This document shows positions 7,901 to 15,250 of a stretch of 15,294 nucleotides of DNA, one piece after another. Origin of the DNA: DAONLM01 sp035406685 (GTDB lineage Bacteria; Spirochaetota; GWE2-31-10; MWDO01); contig DAONLM010000054.1 in NCBI GenBank assembly GCA_035406685.1, forward strand, positions 1 through 15,294, read 5' to 3'. The position numbers and the translations under genes are program-made. Below the pieces are notes generated by a model. It saw only the letters and a list, made by a program, of their open reading frames with translations, was not told the origin of the DNA and ran no database searches. The first letter of the stretch is position 1, and each line of letters begins with the position of its first letter.

Positions 7901-9356
7901 TTAATTGATATACTATATCATTAAACTCCCTTATCTTTTGATTTATCTCATTTAACTCTTTAAGCCTTCTTGAAATCTCCTCTCTCTCTTTCTCCTTTGC
8001 CTTAATCTGTTCCTGCATTGATTTGGTTATGTTTGCTATCTCATACTCTTTATTCTCAAGAGCCTTTTTTAATTTATCCTCAGCCTCTTTTATCTCTTTA
8101 TTTTTCTCCTCTAAAATCTTTTGCTGTTCCTGAATCTTTCTATTTTTCTCCTCTTCAGCCTTCTGTAAAGCTAATGCCTTCTCTTCTTCGAGTTGTTTTC
8201 TCATTTTCTCCATCTCTTTCTCATTAAGTCCTTTTTTCTCCAATTCTGCATATTTCTGCTTAAATTGACTCTCTATATCAGCCTGTTTTTTGGCTAATTC
8301 CTCATTTATAGTGTTTTCAATTCTGCTTTTTTCATATTCGAGTCTCTTTCTCTCCTCCTCAAGCCTTTGTTGAGCTCTTTTTGCCTCTTCCTCTTTTTGC
8401 TTTGCTATTTTTGCTAAAATAGAACTATCTTTTATAACATTTTCTTCAAGAGAAGCTTTAGCACTTTTCTGAAAATAAAAATATAATAATGGCTGAACCA
8501 GTAAAAGAGTCGTGAAGGATATTATTACGACTAATAATGGAAGAAATATTCCGCTTTTTAAATTTTTAATCCTTGAAATATCAAGACTCTTTGCCTGTCT
8601 ATTCGAATAAATCTGCTTATCAATCTGATAAAATACCTCAGCCCTCTTTACCCCAAACATTTCGCCGGTTATTTCTTGTTCTAAAGGTATCTCATCTTCG
8701 GAAATCTTTATCTCTTTTGAACAAAGACCTTTTTCTATTTTCGTAAGATCTATCTTGCCAGGGTATTTAACCTGATCACCCTGGATTAAAGAGGTAAGAT
8801 ACTCATTATCATCTATCTCTTCCTGTAATTCTTCAAGTTCTTCAACATTTTCTTCTTGAATTTCTTCTTGTACCAGAGCCTCTTCTTTATTATCTTCTAT
8901 CTCTTTTATCTCTTCATTGTTTTGGTTCTCTTCTGATTTTGATTTAAATTCTGTTACTTTATATTTTTTTACTACTGGTTTTATGCTTTTTTCTATTACT
9001 TTTCCCTCATCCACAACAGATATTGTTCCATTGCTATTTTCAATTATATTAGTTTTATTAGAAATAGTATCAAATAGTTTTGGGAAAAATGCCTCTTTAT
9101 TTGACCATTCAATTGATTGGATTTTACTCTTCTGTTCTTGAGAATATATGTTAACTATTTCTGGTGTGGATATCTCCTCAATATCATTAAAATTTGATTG
9201 ATTCTCATTATTTTGAAAACTATTTTTTTTAATCTCATTAGCAGTATATTGAGAATTTTTCTCATTACAGGGGGCAGATATCCCCCTCTTACTTATATCA
9301 TTTAAAGAGAGGATTTCTTCACCTTCTGAGACTTTTAATTCTTTCCAATTATCCAT
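4974..9356 (-). CDS. Giant single-pass membrane protein: coiled coil, TPR-like region, coiled coil, beta domain
   Basis: I do not recognise a named family for this 1460-residue protein. Order of parts: a cytoplasmic region (1-268), disordered and Glu-rich around 140-185; one membrane helix (about 269-295), with Lys/Arg before it, so the remainder should be periplasmic; a Lys/Glu coiled coil (about 300-475); a helical TPR-like section (about 475-810) with pairs such as SYEEKKYDEAIALYDSIIAK; a second coiled coil of about 540 residues (810-1350) with internal repeats; a Ser-rich linker; and a C-terminal beta-rich domain (about 1372-1460) with two Gly-Asp turns (KKGDE, KTGDL). A scaffold or spacer in the envelope is the natural inference. 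It follows the PEGA/TPR gene by 37 bases and abuts the RseC-like gene. No clear ribosome binding site precedes the ATG. Residues about 23-33 coincide with a palindromic repeat. Confidence 0.82.
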   Translation of the reverse strand: MDNWKELKVSEGEEILSLNDISKRGISAPCNEKNSQYTANEIKKNSFQNNENQSNFNDIEEISTPEIVNIYSQEQKSKIQSIEWSNKEAFFPKLFDTISNKTNIIENSNGTISVVDEGKVIEKSIKPVVKKYKVTEFKSKSEENQNNEEIKEIEDNKEEALVQEEIQEENVEELEELQEEIDDNEYLTSLIQGDQVKYPGKIDLTKIEKGLCSKEIKISEDEIPLEQEITGEMFGVKRAEVFYQIDKQIYSNRQAKSLDISRIKNLKSGIFLPLLVVIISFTTLLLVQPLLYFYFQKSAKASLEENVIKDSSILAKIAKQKEEEAKRAQQRLEEERKRLEYEKSRIENTINEELAKKQADIESQFKQKYAELEKKGLNEKEMEKMRKQLEEEKALALQKAEEEKNRKIQEQQKILEEKNKEIKEAEDKLKKALENKEYEIANITKSMQEQIKAKEKEREEISRRLKELNEINQKIREFNDIVYQLISGAIDEFKNNNIEQGLVKLNTVLKYYEGRLDFVMSNPDLKNKMQTDIFFVQTISKLVQDAKSSALYNKEFVNIVNKFKRITEFYKNAENYYTQKDFKKSSEEYTKVLSEFDEVNFSYNRLKEIEKQIQNLRALDSYNKAIDSMKNNRYGMAISQFISVVRENPSSDYALVALNSIAELTSKLLPENIIAEANRNAKPIFDMANKSYEEKKYDEAIALYDSIIAKYPMSDYIKQAYTNIVAINNIKSKGDAGIFENRLRENFRKEYQKFVEAYKKGNFNEAREYYFSALNNAFASYTDDSIINFKKEEDKYIASLSTMSDKNLQALLDRTKKEVEDEFNKRIEEQKKSYESEIARIKLDFENRINDLTKERDQLKNDYVALKNASSSKEEIEAIKKSYDEQIVKKDKEIQEAKKLYNESLKYIETLKKEIEDSKKTLIAERENIIKEKEKEIEDLKKGNKEARDYAEQVKKNIEEEKDKLIKEKDALILAKTEELENLKTQYNQLTERYNKLSSELQVDKSKLIAEKDKLFSENTMLIKERDSLKAENKSLTDEIASLKKERENIIKNYSEMSKSDIEKERSQFIQEKNRLENENKALLAQIESLKSEKDSIIKEYTEKLKNASTTKNVNEITAKYEAMLSQKDKEIEQLKTNYSTLLNEGNNLKSENTNLKNELAQLREERDKLVKEYTDKMKDAASGKELMELKKKYDSIIAEKDKEIESLKSQLATTTITDENQLREELAKKEVELKNEKENNAKLKEQLVESYKKYTELERLNMIQNEKIQENYKKDLSELQKRYKELEDSYNKYKDEQPAKYKEIENRIRKEMDQKLSEEKQKIINQFMSEIERLNSIIDAEEKLKNEKQRMESISQKDKTSKDSSSSIYITDTKYFARVTTISGNSVSFQFFTTDFINYVKKGDEIQIVRVSNVNNTRTETLVGKMEISNISNNSLFGMGRIIYFENNNVVKTGDLLRK
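9262..9294 (-). repeat. GGGGGATATC palindromic repeat inside the giant coiled-coil gene
   Basis: On the minus strand five G (9286-9282) and five C (9274-9270) form inverted arms around ATATCTG. Bases 9294-9277 match 16 of 18 bases of the intergenic copy at 770-787. It lies in frame and encodes residues near RGISAPCNE, which look out of place in the Asn/Lys/Glu-rich cytoplasmic region. This is reminiscent of palindromic elements that insert into coding sequence in Rickettsia, a comparison of kind and not of sequence. Confidence 0.45.
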
Positions 9357-9393
9357 ATCAATTAAATTCGGCTATTAGATTTTAATAATTAAA

Positions 9394-10722
9394 TTAAAAA
9401 TTTGAAATTATTATTTTTTTTGTTGTTTCATTAATATCTTTTAAACTTTCTAATTTATTTTTGAGAAGATTTAACTTTTCTATATTATTATTGCTTTTAT
9501 ATAATTTTATTAATTCTGTAAAATAGAGATCCACTCTTTCAGAATTAAAAAATTGATTTATAAGTGTTAAGAATTCCTCTTCTGCAAGATCATAATATTT
9601 TTGTTCTTTTTTATTATAGTATAATAGTGAATCAAGCATTGCCTTATATGAAATAATAGATTCAATACTAACAGAATCCTCAATGAATAAGATCTTATCA
9701 AGATATGTTCTTGCTAATTCATAATCTTTTTTATTATAATAAATATCAGCAATGCTCTTTATTACATAATCATAATATTCTGCGGCTGGATATTCTCTTA
9801 AAAATATATCCCAATATTTTAATGCCTTTTCATAGTCACCTAAAATAAAATTATTCTGTCCTAATTGATAATAGACTACTGGTAGTATTGGGCTCTCTTT
9901 ATATATCCCTATTATTGATTCGAGTATTCTATTTGCTCTCTCAATATCACCAGAAGTCAAAAATTGTAAAGCAGATTGATAATAAATATCTTCACCCGTT
10001 GTGGGCATCTTTTTTGAAATTTCAAGTTCCTTTTTTTGATTCTGGTATTGTTTAACCGCATCAACTATTACCACAATTGAAAAACTCAATGTAAAAGCAG
10101 AAGTTGCCCCAATTGAGATATATTTTGCTATATCAGCCCCTTCTGTTGCTTTTTGATAAAAATATCTCTCCTTCTCATCTTTTGTTTGATATCTCGAATA
10201 GTTAAAATATTCTGATAAGGCAATTGTCGTAATCATTGATGCAAATGAGATAACTGCACATGTCCCCAATGTTATTTCATAAGGAAGAAAGCCAGATCTC
10301 TTTGTAAAAGAAATTTTATCATCTATGACATTTATATCATAATTACCACTTTCTATTTTAGAAACATAAACAGGTCCATCAACAAATGTAGATCCTATTT
10401 TAAATTTTGTTCTTTCTGGAAAATATATATCAAAAGATATCGGGACAAGATTTATATTTACTTTTTTCTGAACTATTTCACTCTTTTTTAAAATGTATAC
10501 CCTATACCCTTCTTTTTTTAACTTTATAGAATATGTAGATATATCCTGCTTTTTAATAATACATGGTGTCTTATACTCAGTTTGATTATCATTTATAATA
10601 ACCGATGCACCTATTGGTATGGAATTTATAAAAAGATAATCTATTTTCTCTTCAGAGAAAAGAGAAAGTTGTATAAAAAATGTAAAACATAAAAATAATA
10701 GTAGAATATTTTTATTTTTCAT
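9394..10722 (-). CDS. PEGA-domain and TPR protein, exported
   Basis: I place the start at the ATG at 10722, giving 442 residues. The frame is open to an ATG at 10743, but those seven extra codons would overlap the best promoter. The protein opens with a signal peptide (MKNKNILLLFLCF, then a cut near LFSEE). A PEGA-like domain follows (about 30-95: INSIPIGASVIIND, then KKEGYRVYI), a family found on surface or periplasmic proteins. Two hydrophobic segments (about 148-175 and 200-227) flank a charged loop, and a TPR array fills about 245-400 (for example LGQNNFILGDYEKALKYWD). It is probably an envelope protein anchored by the hydrophobic pair. It is the first gene of the operon leading to mlaE and mlaF, 37 bases before the giant coiled-coil gene. 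The precise role is unknown. Confidence 0.78.
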   Translation of the reverse strand: MKNKNILLLFLCFTFFIQLSLFSEEKIDYLFINSIPIGASVIINDNQTEYKTPCIIKKQDISTYSIKLKKEGYRVYILKKSEIVQKKVNINLVPISFDIYFPERTKFKIGSTFVDGPVYVSKIESGNYDINVIDDKISFTKRSGFLPYEITLGTCAVISFASMITTIALSEYFNYSRYQTKDEKERYFYQKATEGADIAKYISIGATSAFTLSFSIVVIVDAVKQYQNQKKELEISKKMPTTGEDIYYQSALQFLTSGDIERANRILESIIGIYKESPILPVVYYQLGQNNFILGDYEKALKYWDIFLREYPAAEYYDYVIKSIADIYYNKKDYELARTYLDKILFIEDSVSIESIISYKAMLDSLLYYNKKEQKYYDLAEEEFLTLINQFFNSERVDLYFTELIKLYKSNNNIEKLNLLKNKLESLKDINETTKKIIISNF

Positions 10723-10731
10723 ATATAATAT

Positions 10732-10759
10732 ATTATATAACATTTTAAAAATATATCAA
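10732..10759 (-). promoter_or_regulatory. Candidate promoter of the PEGA-to-mlaF operon
   Basis: TTGATA (10759-10754), 16 bases, TATAAT (10737-10732) on the minus strand. The predicted transcript start falls near 10725, only a few bases before the ATG at 10722. There is no Shine-Dalgarno sequence before that ATG, so the message may be leaderless. The ATG at 10743 would lie inside the spacer and could not be used from this promoter. Confidence 0.5.
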
Positions 10760-10777
10760 GTATTTTTTTAAAAAAAA

Positions 10778-10806
10778 TTGATAAATATAAAAAAAAATGT
10801 TATTAT
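10778..10806 (+). promoter_or_regulatory. Candidate promoter of the isomerase-nusB-TPR-map operon
   Basis: TTGATA (10778-10783), 17 bases, TATTAT (10801-10806), with a predicted transcript start near 10813 and a leader of about 50 bases ending in the AGGGGA ribosome binding site (10851-10856). A T7/A8 tract at 10763-10777 sits between this and the opposite promoter and could act as an upstream element for both. Confidence 0.45.
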
Positions 10807-10864
10807 TGATAAAAGTTTTTATTTATGATTTTAATATTATTATTTTAAAAAGGGGATATTATCA

Positions 10865-11989
10865 ATGAACAATCTATTTCAATCTTTATTTAAAAAATTA
10901 TTTAGTTTATCTTTTATTTTTATATTGTTGCCTTTATCATCTCAAACGATAATTAAAGGTAGTGATAGAATAGTGAAAGTAAATAAGACTGTTATCACAA
11001 GAGATGAACTTGAGAAGACCTATAACGAGATAAACAAACTTGCTCCTATCTATGGGAAGAGTTTCTTAAAAAAAGAGGTCTTACAAACAATGATAGACGA
11101 GGTTTTATTAAGAAATGAAATTAAAACAAAAGGACTTATAGTCGATCAAAATCAGGTTAATCAGGAGATAAATAAGATTAAATATCAATACACACAATTT
11201 ATGTCTCAACAAAATCCAAATTTCCAGTATAGTGAAGAGGAATTTAAAGCATATTTATTAAAAGAAGGAAATATTACCTATGAAAAATTCGAGGAAAAAA
11301 TAAAAGAAAAAGTCCTTGTTAATCAGTATATATTCAAAAGAGCAGAGGCAAAGTTAAGAGCAGTAGATCAAAAGGTATTCAGTGATTCTGAATTAAGAAA
11401 ATTTAGAAATGATAATCTTTCTCAATTTGTTCAGCCAGACTCAGTTGAAGTAAAACATATCTTTCTAAGAACTGTTTTAGCAGATGGGAAAACACAAATA
11501 CCTGCAAATGAGAAAGAGATCGTAAGAAAAAGAATAGTTGATATTCTTGCAAGACTTAAAAAAGGTGAGAGTTTTGATCAGTTGTGTGAATTAAATTCAG
11601 AAGATATAGAGTCAAGAGATAGGATCAATCCTAAAACTGGTAAGTTAGATAGAGGATATTTAGGTGTAATGCCAGTTACTGGCGAATATGCAGAGCAACT
11701 CAAGGAGATATACGGATTTTCTCAGAAACATTTAGAGGATCTTTTTAATCTTGGAGCTGGAAAATATTCAGATATAATAGAATCAAGAGTTGGATTTCAT
11801 ATATTCTATATAGTAAATAAGATTCCAGAAAGAATAATCCCTTATGAAGAGGCAAAACCACAGATAATCGAATATTTTAAATTAAGAGAAAAAGAGAAGA
11901 TCTTTGTTGAAGAATATCAAAACTTAATAAAAGAATTGAGAGAAAAAGCAGAAATTACATATTATGCAGAAGAATTTAGAGATAAATGA
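10865..11989 (+). CDS. SurA/PpiC-type periplasmic peptidyl-prolyl isomerase
   Basis: A 374-residue exported protein. Residues 1-27 are a signal peptide (basic start, FSLSFIFILLPL core, SSQ near the cut). Residues about 30-190 form a SurA-N-like helical chaperone domain (KTVITRDELEKTY, then LLRNEIKTKGLIVD). Residues about 193-320 are a single parvulin domain starting VEVKHIFLR, with the characteristic histidines H198 and H312 (VGFHIFYI) and the GYLG and LGAGKYSDIIES stretches. It would help outer-membrane or periplasmic proteins fold. A good ribosome binding site, AGGGGA (10851-10856), lies eight bases before the ATG. The stop overlaps the nusB start by four bases (ATGA), so translation is coupled. 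E. coli SurA has two parvulin domains, so SurA-like is safer than a firm name. Confidence 0.9.
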   Translation: MNNLFQSLFKKLFSLSFIFILLPLSSQTIIKGSDRIVKVNKTVITRDELEKTYNEINKLAPIYGKSFLKKEVLQTMIDEVLLRNEIKTKGLIVDQNQVNQEINKIKYQYTQFMSQQNPNFQYSEEEFKAYLLKEGNITYEKFEEKIKEKVLVNQYIFKRAEAKLRAVDQKVFSDSELRKFRNDNLSQFVQPDSVEVKHIFLRTVLADGKTQIPANEKEIVRKRIVDILARLKKGESFDQLCELNSEDIESRDRINPKTGKLDRGYLGVMPVTGEYAEQLKEIYGFSQKHLEDLFNLGAGKYSDIIESRVGFHIFYIVNKIPERIIPYEEAKPQIIEYFKLREKEKIFVEEYQNLIKELREKAEITYYAEEFRDK

Positions 11990-12456
11990 GTAATATAAGC
12001 CAGAATTTAAATAGCAATTTATCTAAAAAATCATCCAAAAGCTATATTATAAGCCAAAGAAAAAAGGGTAGAATACTTGCATTCAAAACCCTTTTTTCTT
12101 ATGATTTTGATAATAAAGATATACAATCTCTACTCGATTTTTCCTGGCTGGAGGAGGAGTATTCTGATATTGCTCTATTTTATGCAAGATTTTTAATCGA
12201 GGGAACAATCAAAAATCTCAATATGATAGACAATCTAATAAAAGAAAAATCAAAAAATTGGGACTTTCATAGAATCTCTTATGTTGATAGGGCAATATTG
12301 AGATTTTCTATATTTTCTTTGCTATTTGAAAAGGATCTTGATGATAAGATAGTGATAGATGAGGCAATAGAGATTGCAAAATCCTTTGGGACAGAAGATT
12401 CTTATAGATTTGTAAATGGGATTTTAGATGCAATTAAAAAAGATAAAAGAAAATAG
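11986..12456 (+). CDS. nusB: Transcription antitermination factor NusB
   Basis: This 156-residue protein shows the NusB pattern: KKGRILAFKTLFSYDF near the N-terminus, then RISYVDRAILRFSIFSLLF, VIDEAIEIAKSFGTEDSYRFVNGILDAI at the end. NusB binds boxA RNA with NusE (ribosomal protein S10) to promote rRNA antitermination in the cytoplasm. It is somewhat longer than the usual 130-145 residues because of a Ser/Asn/Lys-rich extension of about 23 residues before the conserved core. The start overlaps the isomerase stop by four bases (ATGA), and the 3' end overlaps the next gene by 29 bases. The identification is firm. Confidence 0.95.
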   Translation: MSNISQNLNSNLSKKSSKSYIISQRKKGRILAFKTLFSYDFDNKDIQSLLDFSWLEEEYSDIALFYARFLIEGTIKNLNMIDNLIKEKSKNWDFHRISYVDRAILRFSIFSLLFEKDLDDKIVIDEAIEIAKSFGTEDSYRFVNGILDAIKKDKRK

Positions 12457-14350
12457 TAATCCAAATGATACTCTATCTAAAATTTCTTCTTTTAAAAAAG
12501 AGACTACAATAAAAAAGAATATAATAATATTCTCTTTGACCGGCGTATTGTTAATAGTATTTATTATTTCCATATTTCTATTTATAAAATTAATAAAAGA
12601 GTTACCTATAAAATCTTTTAAAGAAAAAGAAGATGAAAATTTTTTACTAAAAATGGCAGAAGAGTCTTATAAAAATGGCTTTTTAGAAAATTCTGCTACA
12701 TATTATCAAAATTATCTTAAAACAAATCCATCTATAAAAGACAAGATAGTGACTTATAAAAGATTGTTTGAGATAAAGATACTTTCAAATGAAATAGTCG
12801 AGGCTTTATACTATCTTGATAAATGGGAAGAATTAAAACCAGATGATCCTCCTATTCATATAAGTAGATTAAAAATTTTATTAAGGGAGAATAGATTCAT
12901 TGAAGCAAAAAGAGTGATAGATAAAAATTATAATAAATTAAAAAAATCGACTGAATTTAAAGAATTAACAGCAATATATTTTATCAAACTCGAAAAATAT
13001 GAATACGGGCTTAAAGAATTATTAAAGATTCCTTTTGATAAAAGAGAAATTCCTCATCATAATAAAATAGTAAATTGTTATCTTAAATTAAATCAAATAA
13101 CAAATGCTCTTGCTTATATAAACAAAATAGAGCCAAAATTAAGAAATCTTGAAAATAAAGACTATCTTATGGAATTCGCAATGCTTAAAGCAATAACTCT
13201 TATGTTAAAGGGAGATTTTGACAGCGCTAACATAGAGTTAAAGCCAGTCATTTTATATAAGAAATTTAAAGAGGCTTCATTAAAATTATCGGTATATTGT
13301 AATATATTCACAGACACTCTAAAAGAGGTTGAAGAGACCCTTGAAGAAGAAAAAGAGGCATTATATAAAGATCCAAAATTTTTAAGAATATTGGGGGACT
13401 ATTTCTACTTTAAGAATAAATATGAAAAAGCAATAGAGGTATATGAAAGAATAATAGAATTAAAGGATCTTGATATTTCTGAAAAACTTACACTTGCTGA
13501 TATATACTTTAATGCTAATAGATATGAAGATGCAATAAAAGTTATAGAAAAAATATACAATGAGAATAAATTTGAATCTCCAAATCTCTATAAGAATTTA
13601 AGTATATGTTATAATAAATTGAACAATAGTGAAAATGAATTTTTTTATCTAAAAGAGGGGGCTAATAAATATAAAGATGATATTGATTTTAATATGAGAA
13701 TAGCAAAATACTATTTTGACAGAAAAGATTATAATGAGGTAATAAGTTATATCAATAATATTAATAAGAATGATAAAAGACTTGAAAATCTTAAAATTCT
13801 TTCTCTCTATCTAAGCAAAGATAAATTAACAGAAAAAGAACTTCTTATTATAAGAGAAAAGGAAAAAGAGACACCAGAGTATTATTTTAAATTAATAGAA
13901 TTCTATTTAAAGAATAAAAAATATTCTGATGCAAAAAGGGAGATAGATACAATAAATACTCTTATTCTTTCACCAGAACAGAAAAATATTTTAAATATGT
14001 ATAGTATGATATGGGCACTTGGTATTAATAATGAAATAGAGTATAATAAGGCAAAAGATCAATTTTTAAATTCGACTTCTTCTGATATTGTGAGCAATAT
14101 AAATAAAATTTTAATATATATTAGAGATAATGAGTTAAATAAGGCTAATGATTTATTATCAGGTATCGATATTTCTAATATAGATAGATTTTATCAGGAG
14201 AAGATATATTTTTTAAAAGCAGTTATTTTATATTACAATAGAGATTTTATAATGGCTTATAAATTTTTGCAAAAATCTCTTGAAATTAACCCATACAATA
14301 AAAAGGCTCTTTTTTTAAAAAATGTTATAACTGGAATTAAACAATTTTAA
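12428..14350 (+). CDS. Membrane-anchored TPR protein
   Basis: This 640-residue protein has a Lys-rich N-terminus, one membrane helix (about 31-54, IIIFSLTGVLLIVFIISIF), and then tetratricopeptide-type helix pairs through nearly the whole remainder. Examples are EESYKNGFLENSATYYQNYL near the start, GDYFYFKNKYEKAIEVYERI in the middle and LKAVILYYNRDFIMAYKFL at the end. The positive charge before the helix points to an inside N-terminus and a periplasmic TPR domain, suited to protein binding. The ATG lies inside nusB (29-base overlap) and is the only ATG before the membrane helix in this frame. A weak TGGGA (12417-12421) precedes it, so translational coupling to nusB is likely. Map follows closely. 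I know no specific family name. Confidence 0.82.
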   Translation: MQLKKIKENSNPNDTLSKISSFKKETTIKKNIIIFSLTGVLLIVFIISIFLFIKLIKELPIKSFKEKEDENFLLKMAEESYKNGFLENSATYYQNYLKTNPSIKDKIVTYKRLFEIKILSNEIVEALYYLDKWEELKPDDPPIHISRLKILLRENRFIEAKRVIDKNYNKLKKSTEFKELTAIYFIKLEKYEYGLKELLKIPFDKREIPHHNKIVNCYLKLNQITNALAYINKIEPKLRNLENKDYLMEFAMLKAITLMLKGDFDSANIELKPVILYKKFKEASLKLSVYCNIFTDTLKEVEETLEEEKEALYKDPKFLRILGDYFYFKNKYEKAIEVYERIIELKDLDISEKLTLADIYFNANRYEDAIKVIEKIYNENKFESPNLYKNLSICYNKLNNSENEFFYLKEGANKYKDDIDFNMRIAKYYFDRKDYNEVISYINNINKNDKRLENLKILSLYLSKDKLTEKELLIIREKEKETPEYYFKLIEFYLKNKKYSDAKREIDTINTLILSPEQKNILNMYSMIWALGINNEIEYNKAKDQFLNSTSSDIVSNINKILIYIRDNELNKANDLLSGIDISNIDRFYQEKIYFLKAVILYYNRDFIMAYKFLQKSLEINPYNKKALFLKNVITGIKQF

Positions 14351-14354
14351 GTTT

Positions 14355-14359
14355 AGGAG
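14355..14359 (+). promoter_or_regulatory. Ribosome binding site that fixes the map start
   Basis: AGGAG at 14355-14359 is five bases before the ATG at 14365. It overlaps a possible GTG start at 14359, so that GTG cannot be the initiator served by this site, and the ATG is preferred. Confidence 0.7.
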
Positions 14360-14364
14360 TGAAA

Positions 14365-15150
14365 ATGATATTTCTAAAAAGTAAAGACGATATAGAAAGA
14401 ATAAGAGAATGTGGTATTGTTAGTGCCATGCTTTTTGAATATCTTAAAGATTATGTTAAAGAAGGAATTACAACAAAAGAACTTGATAGAATTTCAGAAG
14501 AATTTATAATAAAAAAGGGATTTAAACCATCATTTAAAGGTTATATGGGATTTCCTTCTTCAATATGCACATCTGTAAATGAAGAGATAATACATGGTAT
14601 CCCATGTTCAAGAAAATTAAAGAAAGGGGATATCATAGGCATTGATGTTGGAATAGAGAAAAACGGATATATAAGTGATAGTTCAAGGACATTTATAGTT
14701 GGGGGAACTACTCCAGAAATTAAAAAATTGGTAGAAAGGACAGAAGAGATCTTATATAAAGCAACATTTAAAGTTCGACCTTATGTAGAAATTAATGAAA
14801 TAAGTGGGACAATTGAGGATTATGCAAGAAAATATAATTATGGATTTGTTTATGATTACTGTGGACATGGGGTTGGATATAAAAATCATGAAGAACCAGA
14901 AGTTCCGAATTATAGATTTCCAAATGGTAAAAAAAAGTTAAAACCAGGCACTGTTATTGCAATAGAACCAATGATTACCATGGGAGAAGATGGGCAATTT
15001 CTTTTAGACGACGGCTGGACAGTTGTAACAGTCGATGGATCTCCATCTGCTCATTTTGAAAATACTGTTGCTGTAACAGAAAGTGGTTTTGATATACTAA
15101 CTATATTTCCAGAAGAATTGCCAAAGTATCTGGAGAAATATAAGGTATGA
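14365..15150 (+). CDS. map: Type I methionine aminopeptidase
   Basis: This 261-residue enzyme removes the initiator methionine from new cytoplasmic proteins. All five metal ligands are in place: D94 (GIDVG), D105 (ISDSSRTF), H168 (CGHGVGY), E201 (AIEPM) and E232 (HFENT). Each is exactly three residues lower than its E. coli counterpart (97, 108, 171, 204, 235). The active-site H77 (EEIIHGIP) and H175 are also present, and the length is normal for type Ia enzymes without an N-terminal extension. The start is set by the AGGAG at 14355-14359; a GTG two codons upstream is rejected for that reason. It follows the TPR gene by 14 bases and appears to end the operon. Confidence 0.97.
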   Translation: MIFLKSKDDIERIRECGIVSAMLFEYLKDYVKEGITTKELDRISEEFIIKKGFKPSFKGYMGFPSSICTSVNEEIIHGIPCSRKLKKGDIIGIDVGIEKNGYISDSSRTFIVGGTTPEIKKLVERTEEILYKATFKVRPYVEINEISGTIEDYARKYNYGFVYDYCGHGVGYKNHEEPEVPNYRFPNGKKKLKPGTVIAIEPMITMGEDGQFLLDDGWTVVTVDGSPSAHFENTVAVTESGFDILTIFPEELPKYLEKYKV

Positions 15151-15225
15151 TTTCTTTATAGATAAAATACTATTCAAAATTAAAGAAAAGAACAAAAACT
15201 ATTAGGAAGTGATTCTATTTTTTAT

Positions 15226-15250
15226 CAAAATTTTTTTTCAAATTTTGTAA
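15226..15250 (+). terminator. Weak A/T hairpin after map
   Basis: CAAAATTT (15226-15233) and AAATTTTG (15240-15247) are perfect inverted arms around a TTTTTC loop, 75 bases after the map stop. A related CAAAAATTTTG stretch follows about 25 bases later. The stem has almost no G/C and no clean U tract after it, so it would be a poor intrinsic terminator. It is listed because it is the only hairpin I see in the tail of the window. Confidence 0.2.

Noticed and set aside
8018..8227. Plus-strand open frame of 69 residues opposite the giant coiled-coil gene
   Set aside because: It is the complement of Lys/Glu-rich coiled-coil codons, which gives Ser/Phe/Leu-rich shadow frames; no ribosome binding site or domain is seen. 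The same holds for the frame at 8917-9141.
10723..10743. Upstream ATG start at 10743 for the PEGA/TPR gene
   Set aside because: It adds only seven residues before a normal signal peptide, overlaps the best promoter and has no ribosome binding site.
14359..14364. GTG start at 14359 for map
   Set aside because: The AGGAG ribosome binding site overlaps this codon and is correctly spaced for the ATG at 14365.
14626..14634. Further GGGGATATC copy, also at 1711-1719 and 4783-4791
   Set aside because: These have no G5 run, palindrome or flanking similarity and encode residues expected at those places (for example the conserved GDI of methionine aminopeptidase), so I do not count them as repeat copies.
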